Shown here: piece by piece, positions 1 through 6,753 of the stretch
How the letters are laid out: every line of letters begins with the position of its first letter
Position numbering within the stretch: the first letter of the stretch is position 1
Assembly: GCA_003219675.1 (NCBI GenBank)
Contig: QHPW01000019.1
Span: 1-7,688, forward strand
Direction: 5' to 3'
DNA length: 7,688 nucleotides
Origin: Verrucomicrobiota bacterium
Lineage (GTDB): Bacteria; Verrucomicrobiota; Verrucomicrobiia; Limisphaerales; AV2
Made by a program: the position numbers and the translations under genes
The notes under the pieces: generated by a model
Seen by the model: only the letters and a program-made list of their open reading frames with translations
The model's database searches: none
What the model was told of the DNA's origin: nothing

Positions 1-254
1 AAATCAACGGCAATCGATATTCCGTTGAATCGAACAATCCCAGCCAGGGCAGCTTCAAAATCATCGAATCGACCACGCCGGAAAAAATGGACGTGACCGG
101 CGATGACGGCGCCGAACTGCCGGCCATCTATGAGATTGCCGGCGACACCTTCAAGGCGTGCTACGCCGTCAACGGCGCCTCGCGCCCGACTGAATTCAAG
201 TCCGCCGAAGGTTCGGACCACGTCTTCGCGATTTACAAACGCAAGTCGCAGTGA
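1..254 (+). CDS. TIGR03067-type domain protein, C-terminal part only (5' end outside window)
   Basis: An open frame enters from the left edge (first full codon at base 3) and stops at the TGA at 252-254, giving about 83 residues. The segment IYEIAGDTFKACYA followed by RPTEFKSAEGS and a final IYKR matches, by recognition, the C-terminal signature of TIGR03067 domain proteins. These are small, mostly beta-strand proteins that are abundant in Planctomycetes and Verrucomicrobia and often exported or linked to sigma-factor loci. Their biochemical role is not known. Any signal peptide would lie outside the window. The stop is only 24 bases before the ThuA-like gene, so co-transcription is likely. 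The codon use and GC-rich third positions look like those of the downstream genes. I am fairly sure of the family and cannot state a function. Confidence 0.8.
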   Translation, partial: INGNRYSVESNNPSQGSFKIIESTTPEKMDVTGDDGAELPAIYEIAGDTFKACYAVNGASRPTEFKSAEGSDHVFAIYKRKSQ

Positions 255-278
255 TTTATTCCCACAATTTCTTATCGC

Positions 279-1115
279 ATGAACAAAGTCCTTCTTTCGT
301 TGCTGGCCGCGGCGTTGTGCTGGAGCGCGGGCGCGCGCGCCGCGGACAAAAAGATCGTCCTGATCGCGGGCCATCCGAGCCACGGTCCCGGCGACCACGA
401 GTTCAACGCCGGCGTGCAATTGCTGCACAAATGTCTGCAAAACGTGCCCGGTGTGGACCCCACGTTTTACCTGAACGGCTGGCCCAAGGACCCGAATGCG
501 TTCGACGGCGCGGACTCGATCCAGGCCGACCACCTCAGAATCATCGGCGACCTGATGAAGAAAGGGATCGGCCTTGCCTGCGTGCATTACGCCGTCGAAG
601 TGCCAAAGGACAAAGGCGGGCCGGAGTTTCTTAATTGGATTGGCGGTTACTACGAAGACCGCTGGTCCACGAACCCGCATTGGGAAGCGGATTTCAAGAG
701 CCTGCCGAATCACGCGATCACGCGCGGCGTGAAACCGTTCAGGATTCGCGACGAATGGTATTACAACATCCGCTTTCGGCCGGAGATGAAAGGGGTCACG
801 CCGATCCTGATCGCCAAGCCGGACGACGAGACGCGGCAGGGCAAATCCTCCTCGCCGCGCGGGCCGTATCCACACGTCGTGGCCGCAAGCGGGCGCGAAG
901 AGGTGCTCGCGTGGGCGGTCGAGCGGCCCGACGGCGGGCGCGGCTTCGGCTTCACCGGCGCGCATTTCCACAAGAACTGGGGCAACGAAAATTTCCGAAT
1001 GATTGTCCTGAACGCGCTGTTGTGGACCGCGCACGTGGAGGTGCCGGCGAATGGCGTGGACTGCGCCGTGACCGATGAAGACTTGAAGAAGAACCTCGAT
1101 CCGAAAGGCAAATGA
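279..1115 (+). CDS. Secreted ThuA-like domain protein
   Basis: This 278-residue protein begins with a clear Sec signal peptide (MNKVLLSLLAAALCWSAGARA, cleavage predicted after residue 21), so it should act outside the cytoplasm. The mature part resembles the ThuA-like (trehalose utilisation) family, which has a class I glutamine-amidotransferase-like fold. It opens with a beta strand (KKIVLIAG) and a His-rich loop GHPSHGPGDHEF at residues 31-42. It has a central GIGLACVHYA strand and ends with GFTGAHFHKNWGN (about 224-236) and the LNALLWTA helix, both typical of the family. ThuA itself was described in rhizobial trehalose catabolism. The PVC versions are usually next to membrane-bound dehydrogenases, as here, and are thought to work on oxidised sugars, but the reaction is unproven. 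I chose the ATG at 279 because it gives the complete signal peptide. No Shine-Dalgarno sequence is visible in front of it. The dehydrogenase gene follows after 43 bases, so the two probably share an operon. Confidence 0.88.
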   Translation: MNKVLLSLLAAALCWSAGARAADKKIVLIAGHPSHGPGDHEFNAGVQLLHKCLQNVPGVDPTFYLNGWPKDPNAFDGADSIQADHLRIIGDLMKKGIGLACVHYAVEVPKDKGGPEFLNWIGGYYEDRWSTNPHWEADFKSLPNHAITRGVKPFRIRDEWYYNIRFRPEMKGVTPILIAKPDDETRQGKSSSPRGPYPHVVAASGREEVLAWAVERPDGGRGFGFTGAHFHKNWGNENFRMIVLNALLWTAHVEVPANGVDCAVTDEDLKKNLDPKGK

Positions 1116-1158
1116 CTCGCGGGCGGCCATTTACCCAGCGGCGTGATCCGCAGGATTT

Positions 1159-3219
1159 ATGAACAAGACCTCTTTGCTTCTTTGGCCATTTGCCGCGTCA
1201 GCTTTGATCGCCGCCAACCCCGCCGGCGTCGGCCCCGAGGCCGCGCGCGAATCGGTAAAGAAATTTACCGTGGCGGACGGCCTCGAAGCATCGCTCTTCG
1301 CTTCCGAGCCGATGGTTCATAATCCGACTGACATGGACATCGACGAGCGCGGGCGCGTCTGGATCACCGAAGGCGTCAATTACCGTTCGAGCTTCCAGAA
1401 ATGGGGAGTCCTTCAGCCGGCCGGCGACCGCATCGTGATTCTCGACGACACCAATGGCGACGGCGTCGCGGACAAAGAAACCGTTTTCTACCAGGACCCG
1501 AGCATCAACGCCGCGCTGGGCATTTGTGTGTTGGGCAACAAGGTGATTGTTTCGAGCTCGCCGAACGTGTTCGTGCTCAGCGATATCGATGGTGACGGCA
1601 AGGCCGATAAACGCGAAGTCCTGTTCACCGGCATCAAAGGTCGCGATCATGATCACGCCGTGCACGCGTTCGTCTTCGGCCCCGACGGCAAGCTCTATTT
1701 TAACTTCGGCAACGAGGGCAAAGAACTCCATGACCCGGTCAACAAGGACGTCCCCTTGCACGGCGTGATTGATAACGTGGCAATGAAGCCGGTTGTCGAT
1801 CTGGACGGCAACGAAGTCAACAACCGTGGCAAGCCGTATCGCCAGGGAATGGTGTTCCGCTGCAACCTCGACGGCAGCGGAGTCGAAACGCTCGCGTGGA
1901 ATTTCCGCAACAACTACGAGGTCGCCGTCGATTCCTTCGGCACCCTCTGGCAGTCGGACAACGACGACGACGGCAACTTCGGCGTCCGCATCAATTACGT
2001 GATGGAATATGGCAATTTCGGTTACACGGACGAAATGACCGGCGCAGGCTGGCCGGCGGGCTGGGCCAAGGCCAAATCCAAAGGAGCGCCTGAAAGTGAA
2101 AAAATTTTCTACGAGTGGCACCAATATGACCCCGGCGTCGTCCCGAACCTGCTGCACACCGGAGCCGGTTCGCCCACGGGCATTCTTGTCTATGAAGGCA
2201 AACTCCTGCCCGAAACGTTCCGCAACCAGGTGATCCATTGCGACGCCGGCCCGCGCGTGGTGCGAGCTTACCCGGTTCAACCGGACGGCGCCGGTTACAA
2301 CGCCAGGACCGTGGACATTCTCTCCAGCACCGACAATGACAAATGGTTCCGGCCCTCGGACGTGTGTGTCGCGCCGGACGGCGCGATTTATATGGCGGAT
2401 TGGAACGACGCGGGTGTGGGCGGCCACTACATGGCGGACCAGAAACTGGACGCGATGACCGGACGCATCTATCGCGTCGCACCCAAGGGAAACAAAGCGT
2501 CGGTTCCGAAGTTGAATTTGGACGTCATCGCCAGCTGCGTTGAGGCTCTACAATCGCCCAATCAGGCAACACGTTATCTCGCGTGGACGAGGCTCCACGA
2601 AATGCAGGGCAGAGCAGAGATTTATTTGCTGGGGCTTTGGCAAAGGAGCGATGACGCCCGGATGCGCGCCCGCGCACTGCACCTGCTCGCGCGCATCAAG
2701 GGCAGCGAAAAGAAATACGTCGAAGAAGAGCTGAAAGACGGCGCTCCCGACATCCGCATCGCCGGCCTGCGCATCGCACGCGAGCTGAAGCTCGACGTGA
2801 TTCCTTTCGTGAAAATGCTGTCGCAAGATCCTTCCCCGCAGGTTCGTCGCGAATGCGCCATTGCCTTGCGGCACAACCCGTCCTCCGAGGCGCCGAAGCT
2901 ATGGGCGCAACTGGCGCTGCAACACGACGGAAAAGACCGCTGGTATCTCGAAGCCCTCGGCATCGGCGCGGACAGGCAATGGGACAAGTGCTTCGACGTT
3001 TGGTTGGCGGATGTGGGCGAGCGGTGGAACACGCCCTCCGGGCGCGATATCATCTGGCGCTCGCGCAGCAAGAAGGCCCCGGCGCTGCTGGTCAAAATCA
3101 TCAACGACAAAAGCGTGAACGCAAAAGAACGGGACCGCTACTTCCACGCGCTCGACTTCATCGCCGGACCGGAGAAGGACGCGGCTGTGGCGGAACTGGC
3201 GCTGAGCGGGCTGAAATGA
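1159..3219 (+). CDS. PVC-type membrane-bound/periplasmic dehydrogenase (TIGR02604-like) with HEAT-like C-terminus, lacking the haem domain
   Basis: This 686-residue protein has an N-terminal signal sequence (hydrophobic residues 5-19, cleavage near 19-22). Residues about 36-445 match the PVC 'putative membrane-bound dehydrogenase' domain, a beta-propeller related to soluble glucose/sorbosone dehydrogenases. Visible landmarks are ASLFASEPMVHNPTDMDID, RGRVWITEGVNYR, DRIVILDDTNGDGVADK (Asp-rich, calcium-loop-like, about residue 96) and a second such loop, SDIDGDGKADKREVL (about 141). Further landmarks are FGPDGKLYFNFGNEG, WNFRNNYEVAVDSFG and the closing GRIYRVAPKG (about 435-444). Residues about 450-686 are alpha-helical with HEAT-like repeats, for example DIRIAGLRIARELKLDV and QVRRECAIALRHNPS. 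The fused relatives normally continue into a CxxCH cytochrome domain, but here the chain ends and the haem domain is on the next gene, which overlaps it by four bases. An AGGA lies at 1152-1155, unusually close to the ATG. The probable role is oxidation of a sugar or polyol outside the cytoplasm. The substrate is unknown. Confidence 0.88.
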   Translation: MNKTSLLLWPFAASALIAANPAGVGPEAARESVKKFTVADGLEASLFASEPMVHNPTDMDIDERGRVWITEGVNYRSSFQKWGVLQPAGDRIVILDDTNGDGVADKETVFYQDPSINAALGICVLGNKVIVSSSPNVFVLSDIDGDGKADKREVLFTGIKGRDHDHAVHAFVFGPDGKLYFNFGNEGKELHDPVNKDVPLHGVIDNVAMKPVVDLDGNEVNNRGKPYRQGMVFRCNLDGSGVETLAWNFRNNYEVAVDSFGTLWQSDNDDDGNFGVRINYVMEYGNFGYTDEMTGAGWPAGWAKAKSKGAPESEKIFYEWHQYDPGVVPNLLHTGAGSPTGILVYEGKLLPETFRNQVIHCDAGPRVVRAYPVQPDGAGYNARTVDILSSTDNDKWFRPSDVCVAPDGAIYMADWNDAGVGGHYMADQKLDAMTGRIYRVAPKGNKASVPKLNLDVIASCVEALQSPNQATRYLAWTRLHEMQGRAEIYLLGLWQRSDDARMRARALHLLARIKGSEKKYVEEELKDGAPDIRIAGLRIARELKLDVIPFVKMLSQDPSPQVRRECAIALRHNPSSEAPKLWAQLALQHDGKDRWYLEALGIGADRQWDKCFDVWLADVGERWNTPSGRDIIWRSRSKKAPALLVKIINDKSVNAKERDRYFHALDFIAGPEKDAAVAELALSGLK

Positions 3220-4361
3220 GCCGTGGCGTTTCCTGTTGGACGCATGCGGTGCGGCGGGTGTGGTTTAGTTCGCTTGCGTTTTCAACCCTGGCTGCCTGCT
3301 TCGCGGCCGAACCGCTTGATCCCGACCGTGTGGCCACTGTCATTGAAGCACTGACCCGTCTCGGTCCCGAGAAAGTCGAAGCCAATCCAAAGCTGAAAGA
3401 GGCTTTGGAAAAAGTGCTCGAAGTCACCAGGGGAACACCGCAGTTCGTCGAACTTGTCCGCGACTTTAAAATCAAGAACCAGGACCCGGCGCTGCTCGAA
3501 ATCGCTGCAAAGAATCCGAGCAATTCAACCGGCGCGGAGGCGGCCCGGTTGATTGTGGCCAACCATAATTTCGAGTTGCTGAAAACGGCGCTCACCGGCG
3601 CCAACGCCGTCAAAGTGGCTGAAGCTTTGGGGAATACCGGCAGGAAGGAAATCGTCCCGTTGCTGGAGCCGATCGTCGTTGACATGAAACACGACGTGAG
3701 CTTGCGCAAACAGGCGGTCCGCTCGTTGGCGCAAGCGCAGGAAGGCGCGGCGGCTCTGCTCCGGCTCGCCAAAGAACAAAAGCTGCCGGACGACGTGAAA
3801 CTGACGGCCGCTTCGGAACTCAACAATGTCCGCTGGGCGAACATCAAAACCGAAGCCGCGCGGTTGCTCCCTCTGCCGCAAGGCCGGGATGCTCAACCGC
3901 TGCCGCCAATTTCGGAACTCGCAAAAATGAAGGGTGACCCGGTGAAAGGCGCGGTGATTTATCGCCGCGACACCGTCGGCTGCATCCGATGCCACCAGGT
4001 GAACGGCGAAGGCATTGACTTTGGTCCGAACCTTTCCGAGATCGGCGCCAAACTCGGCAAGGAGGCGCTGTACGAAGCGATTCTCGACCCCAGCGCCGGC
4101 ATTTCGTTCGGTTACGAGGCCTGGCAGATCGAATTGAAAAACGGCGATGAGGCTTATGGCCTGATCGTCAGCGATACAGCCGACGAAATCGCGGTGAAGA
4201 CGCAGGGCGGCATCGTTGAACGCCATAAAAAATCCGACATCGCGAAGCGCGAGCAACAGAAACTGTCCATCATGCCCGCGGGCTTGCAGCAGACGATGTC
4301 CACGCAGGACCTCGTTGATTTGGTCGAGTATTTGTCGTCGCTCAAGAAGGCGGTCAAATAA
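3216..4361 (+). CDS. HEAT-repeat c-type cytochrome (PVC haem-binding domain, TIGR02603-like), possible lipoprotein
   Basis: The ATG at 3216 overlaps the upstream TGA (ATGA), which points to translational coupling; it gives 381 residues. The same frame is open further upstream, but that stretch lies inside the dehydrogenase gene and does not resemble protein, so I reject an earlier start. The N-terminus has arginines (13-14), a hydrophobic stretch and LAAC at residues 25-28. The last is a possible lipobox, and ordinary cleavage near residue 30-31 is also possible. Residues about 32-235 are helical and HEAT-like. The C-terminal third is the PVC haem domain: GDPVKGAVIYRRDTVGC leads into CIRCH (256-260, covalent haem c with His260 as axial ligand), then FGPNLSEIG, EAILDPSAGISFGYEAW and a Met-Pro-Ala-Gly at 353-356 likely supplying the distal Met ligand. 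It ends with the usual LVDLVEYLSSLKK helix. It most likely accepts electrons from the preceding dehydrogenase. The family is clear; the partner is inferred from gene order. Confidence 0.88.
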   Translation: MSRGVSCWTHAVRRVWFSSLAFSTLAACFAAEPLDPDRVATVIEALTRLGPEKVEANPKLKEALEKVLEVTRGTPQFVELVRDFKIKNQDPALLEIAAKNPSNSTGAEAARLIVANHNFELLKTALTGANAVKVAEALGNTGRKEIVPLLEPIVVDMKHDVSLRKQAVRSLAQAQEGAAALLRLAKEQKLPDDVKLTAASELNNVRWANIKTEAARLLPLPQGRDAQPLPPISELAKMKGDPVKGAVIYRRDTVGCIRCHQVNGEGIDFGPNLSEIGAKLGKEALYEAILDPSAGISFGYEAWQIELKNGDEAYGLIVSDTADEIAVKTQGGIVERHKKSDIAKREQQKLSIMPAGLQQTMSTQDLVDLVEYLSSLKKAVK

Positions 4362-4488
4362 CAGGCGGGCGCCTCGCCTATTAATCGGGTACAGCCTGCC
4401 AGGGCGCAACCAAAGAAACTCCCTCTCCACCATCGGATGGAGTATGTGTTTGAGGTTGGATTCCGGGAGTCCGGTTTTCAGACGGTAG

Positions 4489-4550
4489 TGGCACGGGCGT
4501 CTCGCCCGTGTGTCACTTCCACCATTCGCATGGGCGGGACGCCCGTGCCG
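4489..4550. repeat. Nested palindromic repeat (GRDARA-type, REP/BIME-like)
   Basis: Two 22-base arms, 4489-4510 and 4529-4550, are inverted copies of each other with 19 of 22 positions complementary, separated by an 18-base spacer. Each arm is itself a hairpin: CACGGGCG-TCT-CGCCCGTG at 4492-4510 is perfect, and CATGGGCG-GGA-CGCCCGTG at 4529-4547 has one G-T pair. In one frame the right arm would read GRDARA, a peptide often seen in spurious predictions from Verrucomicrobiota genomes, where I recognise this as a scattered intergenic palindrome. It sits 127 bases after the cytochrome gene. It could act as a transcription terminator or mRNA stabiliser for that operon, or be a non-autonomous mobile repeat. 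It has no T-tract, so a classic intrinsic terminator is not supported. Bases 4362-4488 before it hold nothing I recognise. Confidence 0.85.
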
Positions 4551-4569
4551 CCAACTTTCTGACGTTTCT

Positions 4570-4734
4570 ATTCAATATTTTGGTTACATCGGCGCCATTC
4601 ATAACGACGGCGCCAATGTGTTGTTTTGCGACGGTCACGTGGAATCCGCGAAGCAGAGAAAGTGGCAGGAACCCACAGACACGGCGCGTCGCCGATGGAA
4701 CAACGATAACCAGCCGCACCCGGAGACGTGGTGA
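4570..4734 (+). pseudogene. 3' remnant of a DUF1559 / H-X9-DG pseudopilin-like gene
   Basis: The frame ending at the TGA at 4732-4734 reads GAIHNDGANVLFCDGHVES and then RRWNNDNQPHPETW. This contains the H-X9-DG motif (His codon at 4600, Asp-Gly at 4630-4635) and the closing W...RRWNND block of the 'prepilin-type processing-associated H-X9-DG' C-terminus. Intact proteins of this kind in Verrucomicrobia and Planctomycetes are about 200-350 residues long, begin with a type IV pilin-like cleavage/methylation helix, and are exported pseudopilins of unknown job. Here only about 55 residues survive. No pilin helix exists upstream, because the frame runs into the palindromic repeat. The left boundary near 4570 is an estimate. 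It should be a dead fragment. A small ORF with an ATG at 4510 that translates the repeat exists but is unlikely to be a real protein. Confidence 0.75.
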
Positions 4735-4768
4735 ACTTGTTCATCCTCCGCAACTCCGGGTCGGTTGA

Positions 4769-4966
4769 AGTCAGATAGTCAGAAGAGAAGTTTTAACGAG
4801 CAGTTTTATCATCGCACTCTGTAGCGTTCTGGCGTATCAAGGCCGCGCTGCCGGAGCCCGGGATCTGAAAACCTTCAACGCATCAGAAACCTTTCTGGCG
4901 GACGGCCAGACGTTGACGGTCACACAGAAACTCGGACAGGCCGTCATTCAATTTGATCCTCAGTGA
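4769..4966 (+). pseudogene. 5' fragment of broken S8 protease gene (signal-peptide-like segment, frame 1 of 3)
   Basis: From just after a TGA at 4766-4768 to the TGA at 4964-4966, one frame reads like the start of an exported protein. It has two arginines, a hydrophobic run VLTSSFIIALCSVLAYQ, an AxA-like stretch, and then LADGQTLTVTQKLGQAVIQFDP. There is no in-frame ATG, GTG or TTG anywhere in it, so it cannot be translated normally. Its end overlaps the next piece by four bases, and the reading frame moves there, which suggests a small indel around 4955-4966 that separated the signal peptide from the protease body. The start codon was presumably lost by another indel or deletion near 4735-4790, where a tandem AGTCAGAT/AGTCAGAA (4769-4784) lies. 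The link to the protease rests on position and style, not on a diagnostic motif. Confidence 0.55.
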
Positions 4967-6363
4967 CGCAAAACACGACTCCAACCGAATTCATCGCTCC
5001 GAACGGCACGCAGTTTGTGATGGAGCTGGATTTGACGCTGGCACGAGGCCTATACACGTTGCAGACTGGCGGGACGGTGACGGAGTCGGCCAACGCAGCG
5101 GCAATCAACTCACTGAACACGGATTCCAGGGTGAAATATGCCTATCCTGTGTTCGCCAATCCCACTTCGGGGGCGCGGCATTACCTCAACAAAGAAATCG
5201 TGGTGCGCATGAAAGCGCCGATTACTCCCGATGACGTTGCTTCCTTCCAGCAACTAGGTCTGCAGGTGGCGGACACCCTGTCGAGTTCTGACCAGATTCA
5301 CGTGCTGCGGCTCACGGACCCGAAGAATTACAACCCGTTCAGTGTTTGCAGTGCGCTCCTGCAGAACCCGGCGGTCCTTTGGGATGAGCCAAACATGGAG
5401 CAGGAAGGTGGGGCGCTGGACTTCCACCCGAACGACGCAAAATATGGCGATCAGTGGCATCTGCCCAAGGTCAGCGCCCCTTCAGCTTGGGACTTAACGC
5501 TGGGCAGTCCCGGCATTCGGATCGCCATTCTGGACAACGGCGTGATCTGGCAGAACAACGGCATGGAAATCACCCACCCGGATTTGCAGCCCAACATCAT
5601 TCAAGGCTATGACTTCAAAGACATGGATGCAGATCCCAATCCATCAACGTCAGGACAATTCGGGGACAACCACGGCACGGCTGTAGCCGGCGTCGCCGCC
5701 GCCTTGGTCAACAACAATTGTGTCGGCAATCCTCCAACTTGTCTCGGAGTGGTGGGAATGGCACCGACCTGCAAGATTTTACCCGTGCGTGTTTTTCAAA
5801 CCGACAATGGCGTCCATACTTTCGCTACTCCATCCCATATTTATCAGGCGCTGGTTTATGCGGCAGACAACGCGGACGTGATCAATTGCAGTTGGTCCAA
5901 CTCGCCCAGCAGCACCGTCAGTGCAGGATTTTCGTATGCATGGAATCAAGGCCGGGGCGGCAAAGGCTGCGCGGTCTTCTGTGCTTCAGGCAATTCCGCT
6001 GCTGGCGAGGAGGTCAACGGCAACCTAAACAGCTACGAAACATTGCAAATCTACAATATTTACAACGCCGTTGGCCAGGTGGACGGCACCTATCGCATTG
6101 GATTTCAATATAAGAAAGATGATAGAGACACTGTGCCTGACGACACCGTGTGGCTTGCGGACATCACCATGCCTCCCCCGGTGGATCCATTGGTCCAACA
6201 GCATGAACGCTTGGACAGCCTGACTCTGCCGAGGGATTGGATGAATGACACATCCCCGAGCGCGCATGAACCGGCAGCATTGATCCGGTTCATGCCCACG
6301 GCACAAGCCTTTACGCGTGGAGGGCAGCAACGATTCTTGATGGTCAATCTTCCACTTTGCTGA
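4963..6363 (+). pseudogene. S8 subtilisin-like serine protease, main fragment: prodomain plus catalytic Asp and His, no catalytic Ser (frame 2 of 3)
   Basis: This is the longest readable piece (466 codons from a GTG at 4963 that has no Shine-Dalgarno). Residues about 70-165 resemble the N-terminal prodomain of fervidolysin-like subtilases (KEIVVRMKAPITPDDV, then VLWDEPNMEQEGG). FHPNDAKYGDQWHL marks the entry to the catalytic domain. The catalytic Asp is in RIAILDNGV (Asp191) and the His in GDNHGTAVAGVAAA (His237). The oxyanion-hole Asn is in CASGNSA (Asn344). The GTSxAxP motif with the nucleophilic Ser is absent from this frame and from everything downstream in the window. After residue 347 comes non-protease sequence, including GTYRIGFQYKKD and DDTVWLADITMP, which looks like a beta-sandwich insertion. 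The true frame leaves this one around 6267-6285, so the last 25-30 residues and the TGA at 6361-6363 are probably out of frame. Family sure; pseudogene status probable. The alternative is a translated, inactive protease-like protein. Confidence 0.8.
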
Positions 6364-6641
6364 CACCCAAAGTTATGGTGAACATGGCTAGTCAAACAAT
6401 CACTTATCGACTCTGGATGTCTTCGGAGCCTCAGAATCTGCCAAAACTTGGAGATCAACTTCGAGTCATCGTTTATGATCAAAACGGCACAATCCCTCTG
6501 AACGAGGATACAAGTATGCGGCGAAGCGGCACAGTACTGAATCGGCAAACCCCGGTGCTCTATCCGGCGAATTTGACGTTGGCAGTGGGCGCGTCAACCG
6601 ATCTAGATTATCGGGCGCATTACAGCCATTACGGTCCCACC
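6270..6641 (+). pseudogene. S8 protease continuation: inserted beta-sandwich and return to the subtilase core (frame 3 of 3)
   Basis: A frame open from 6270 (just after a TGA at 6267-6269) continues the broken protease. It reads VHAHGTSLYAWRAATI, LDGQSSTLLTPKV, TITYRLWMSSEPQ and LRVIVYDQNG, a strand pattern typical of a jelly-roll domain. It then returns to the protease core with YPANLTLAVGASTDLDYRAH and YSHYG (6561-6635). That last block corresponds to the subtilase segment lying between the oxyanion Asn and the catalytic Ser (usually AVGAS...YSNYG). The protease similarity stops there, about 6635-6641, before any GTSxAxP motif. So a one-frame shift near 6267-6285 and a deletion or recombination near 6640 both damage this gene. 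Initiation at the TTG at 6357 would be possible on paper, but there is no ribosome-binding site and the resulting protein would begin mid-domain. Confidence 0.72.
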
Positions 6642-6642
6642 C

Positions 6643-6753
6643 CAAAACATCACCCCTCAGAACGGTGTGATTACGGTCACGATTACGCCGCGTCCGAACC
6701 GAGGGGGCGACTATCACGCCGCCATCAACGGCGTCGAAATCGTGAAGCCGTAA
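6643..6753 (+). pseudogene. C-terminal tail of an unrelated surface or carbohydrate-binding-like protein
   Basis: A third frame ends at the TAA at 6751-6753 and reads NITPQNGVITVTITPRPN, then GGDYHAAINGVEIVKP. Alternating hydrophobic strands ending in an INGVEIV-type motif resemble the last strands of malectin-like or similar beta-sandwich domains at the ends of large Verrucomicrobiota secreted proteins. It is joined directly to the subtilase segment, in a different frame, at about 6633-6646. Only about 36 codons are present, and no start codon or signal peptide exists for it. I read it as the surviving 3' end of a second gene, fused to the protease relic by deletion. The family assignment is tentative because the piece is short. 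Confidence 0.5.

Noticed and set aside
1198..2427. Long 409-codon minus-strand open frame opposite the dehydrogenase gene
   Set aside because: It mirrors the codon structure of the plus-strand gene, has no recognisable domain, and the plus strand has clear family motifs.
2853..3215. Open frame upstream of the cytochrome ATG, giving a possible 502-residue protein from 2853
   Set aside because: It lies within the dehydrogenase gene in another frame. Its residues are Arg/Ala/Gly-rich in the way GC-rich shadow frames are, and it would bury the signal peptide in the middle of the protein.
4363..4379. Small GC hairpin (AGGCG ... CGCCT) directly after the cytochrome stop codon as a terminator
   Set aside because: The stem is only five base pairs and is followed by mixed sequence without a T-tract.
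3525..4433. 302-codon minus-strand open frame opposite the cytochrome gene
   Set aside because: It overlaps a gene with a CxxCH haem site and conserved family motifs, and its own translation shows no recognisable feature.
4508..4768. Small open frame translating the palindromic repeat (contains GRDARA)
   Set aside because: The GRDARA peptide comes from a non-coding repeat, and the rest of the frame has no family resemblance, unlike the overlapping H-X9-DG frame.
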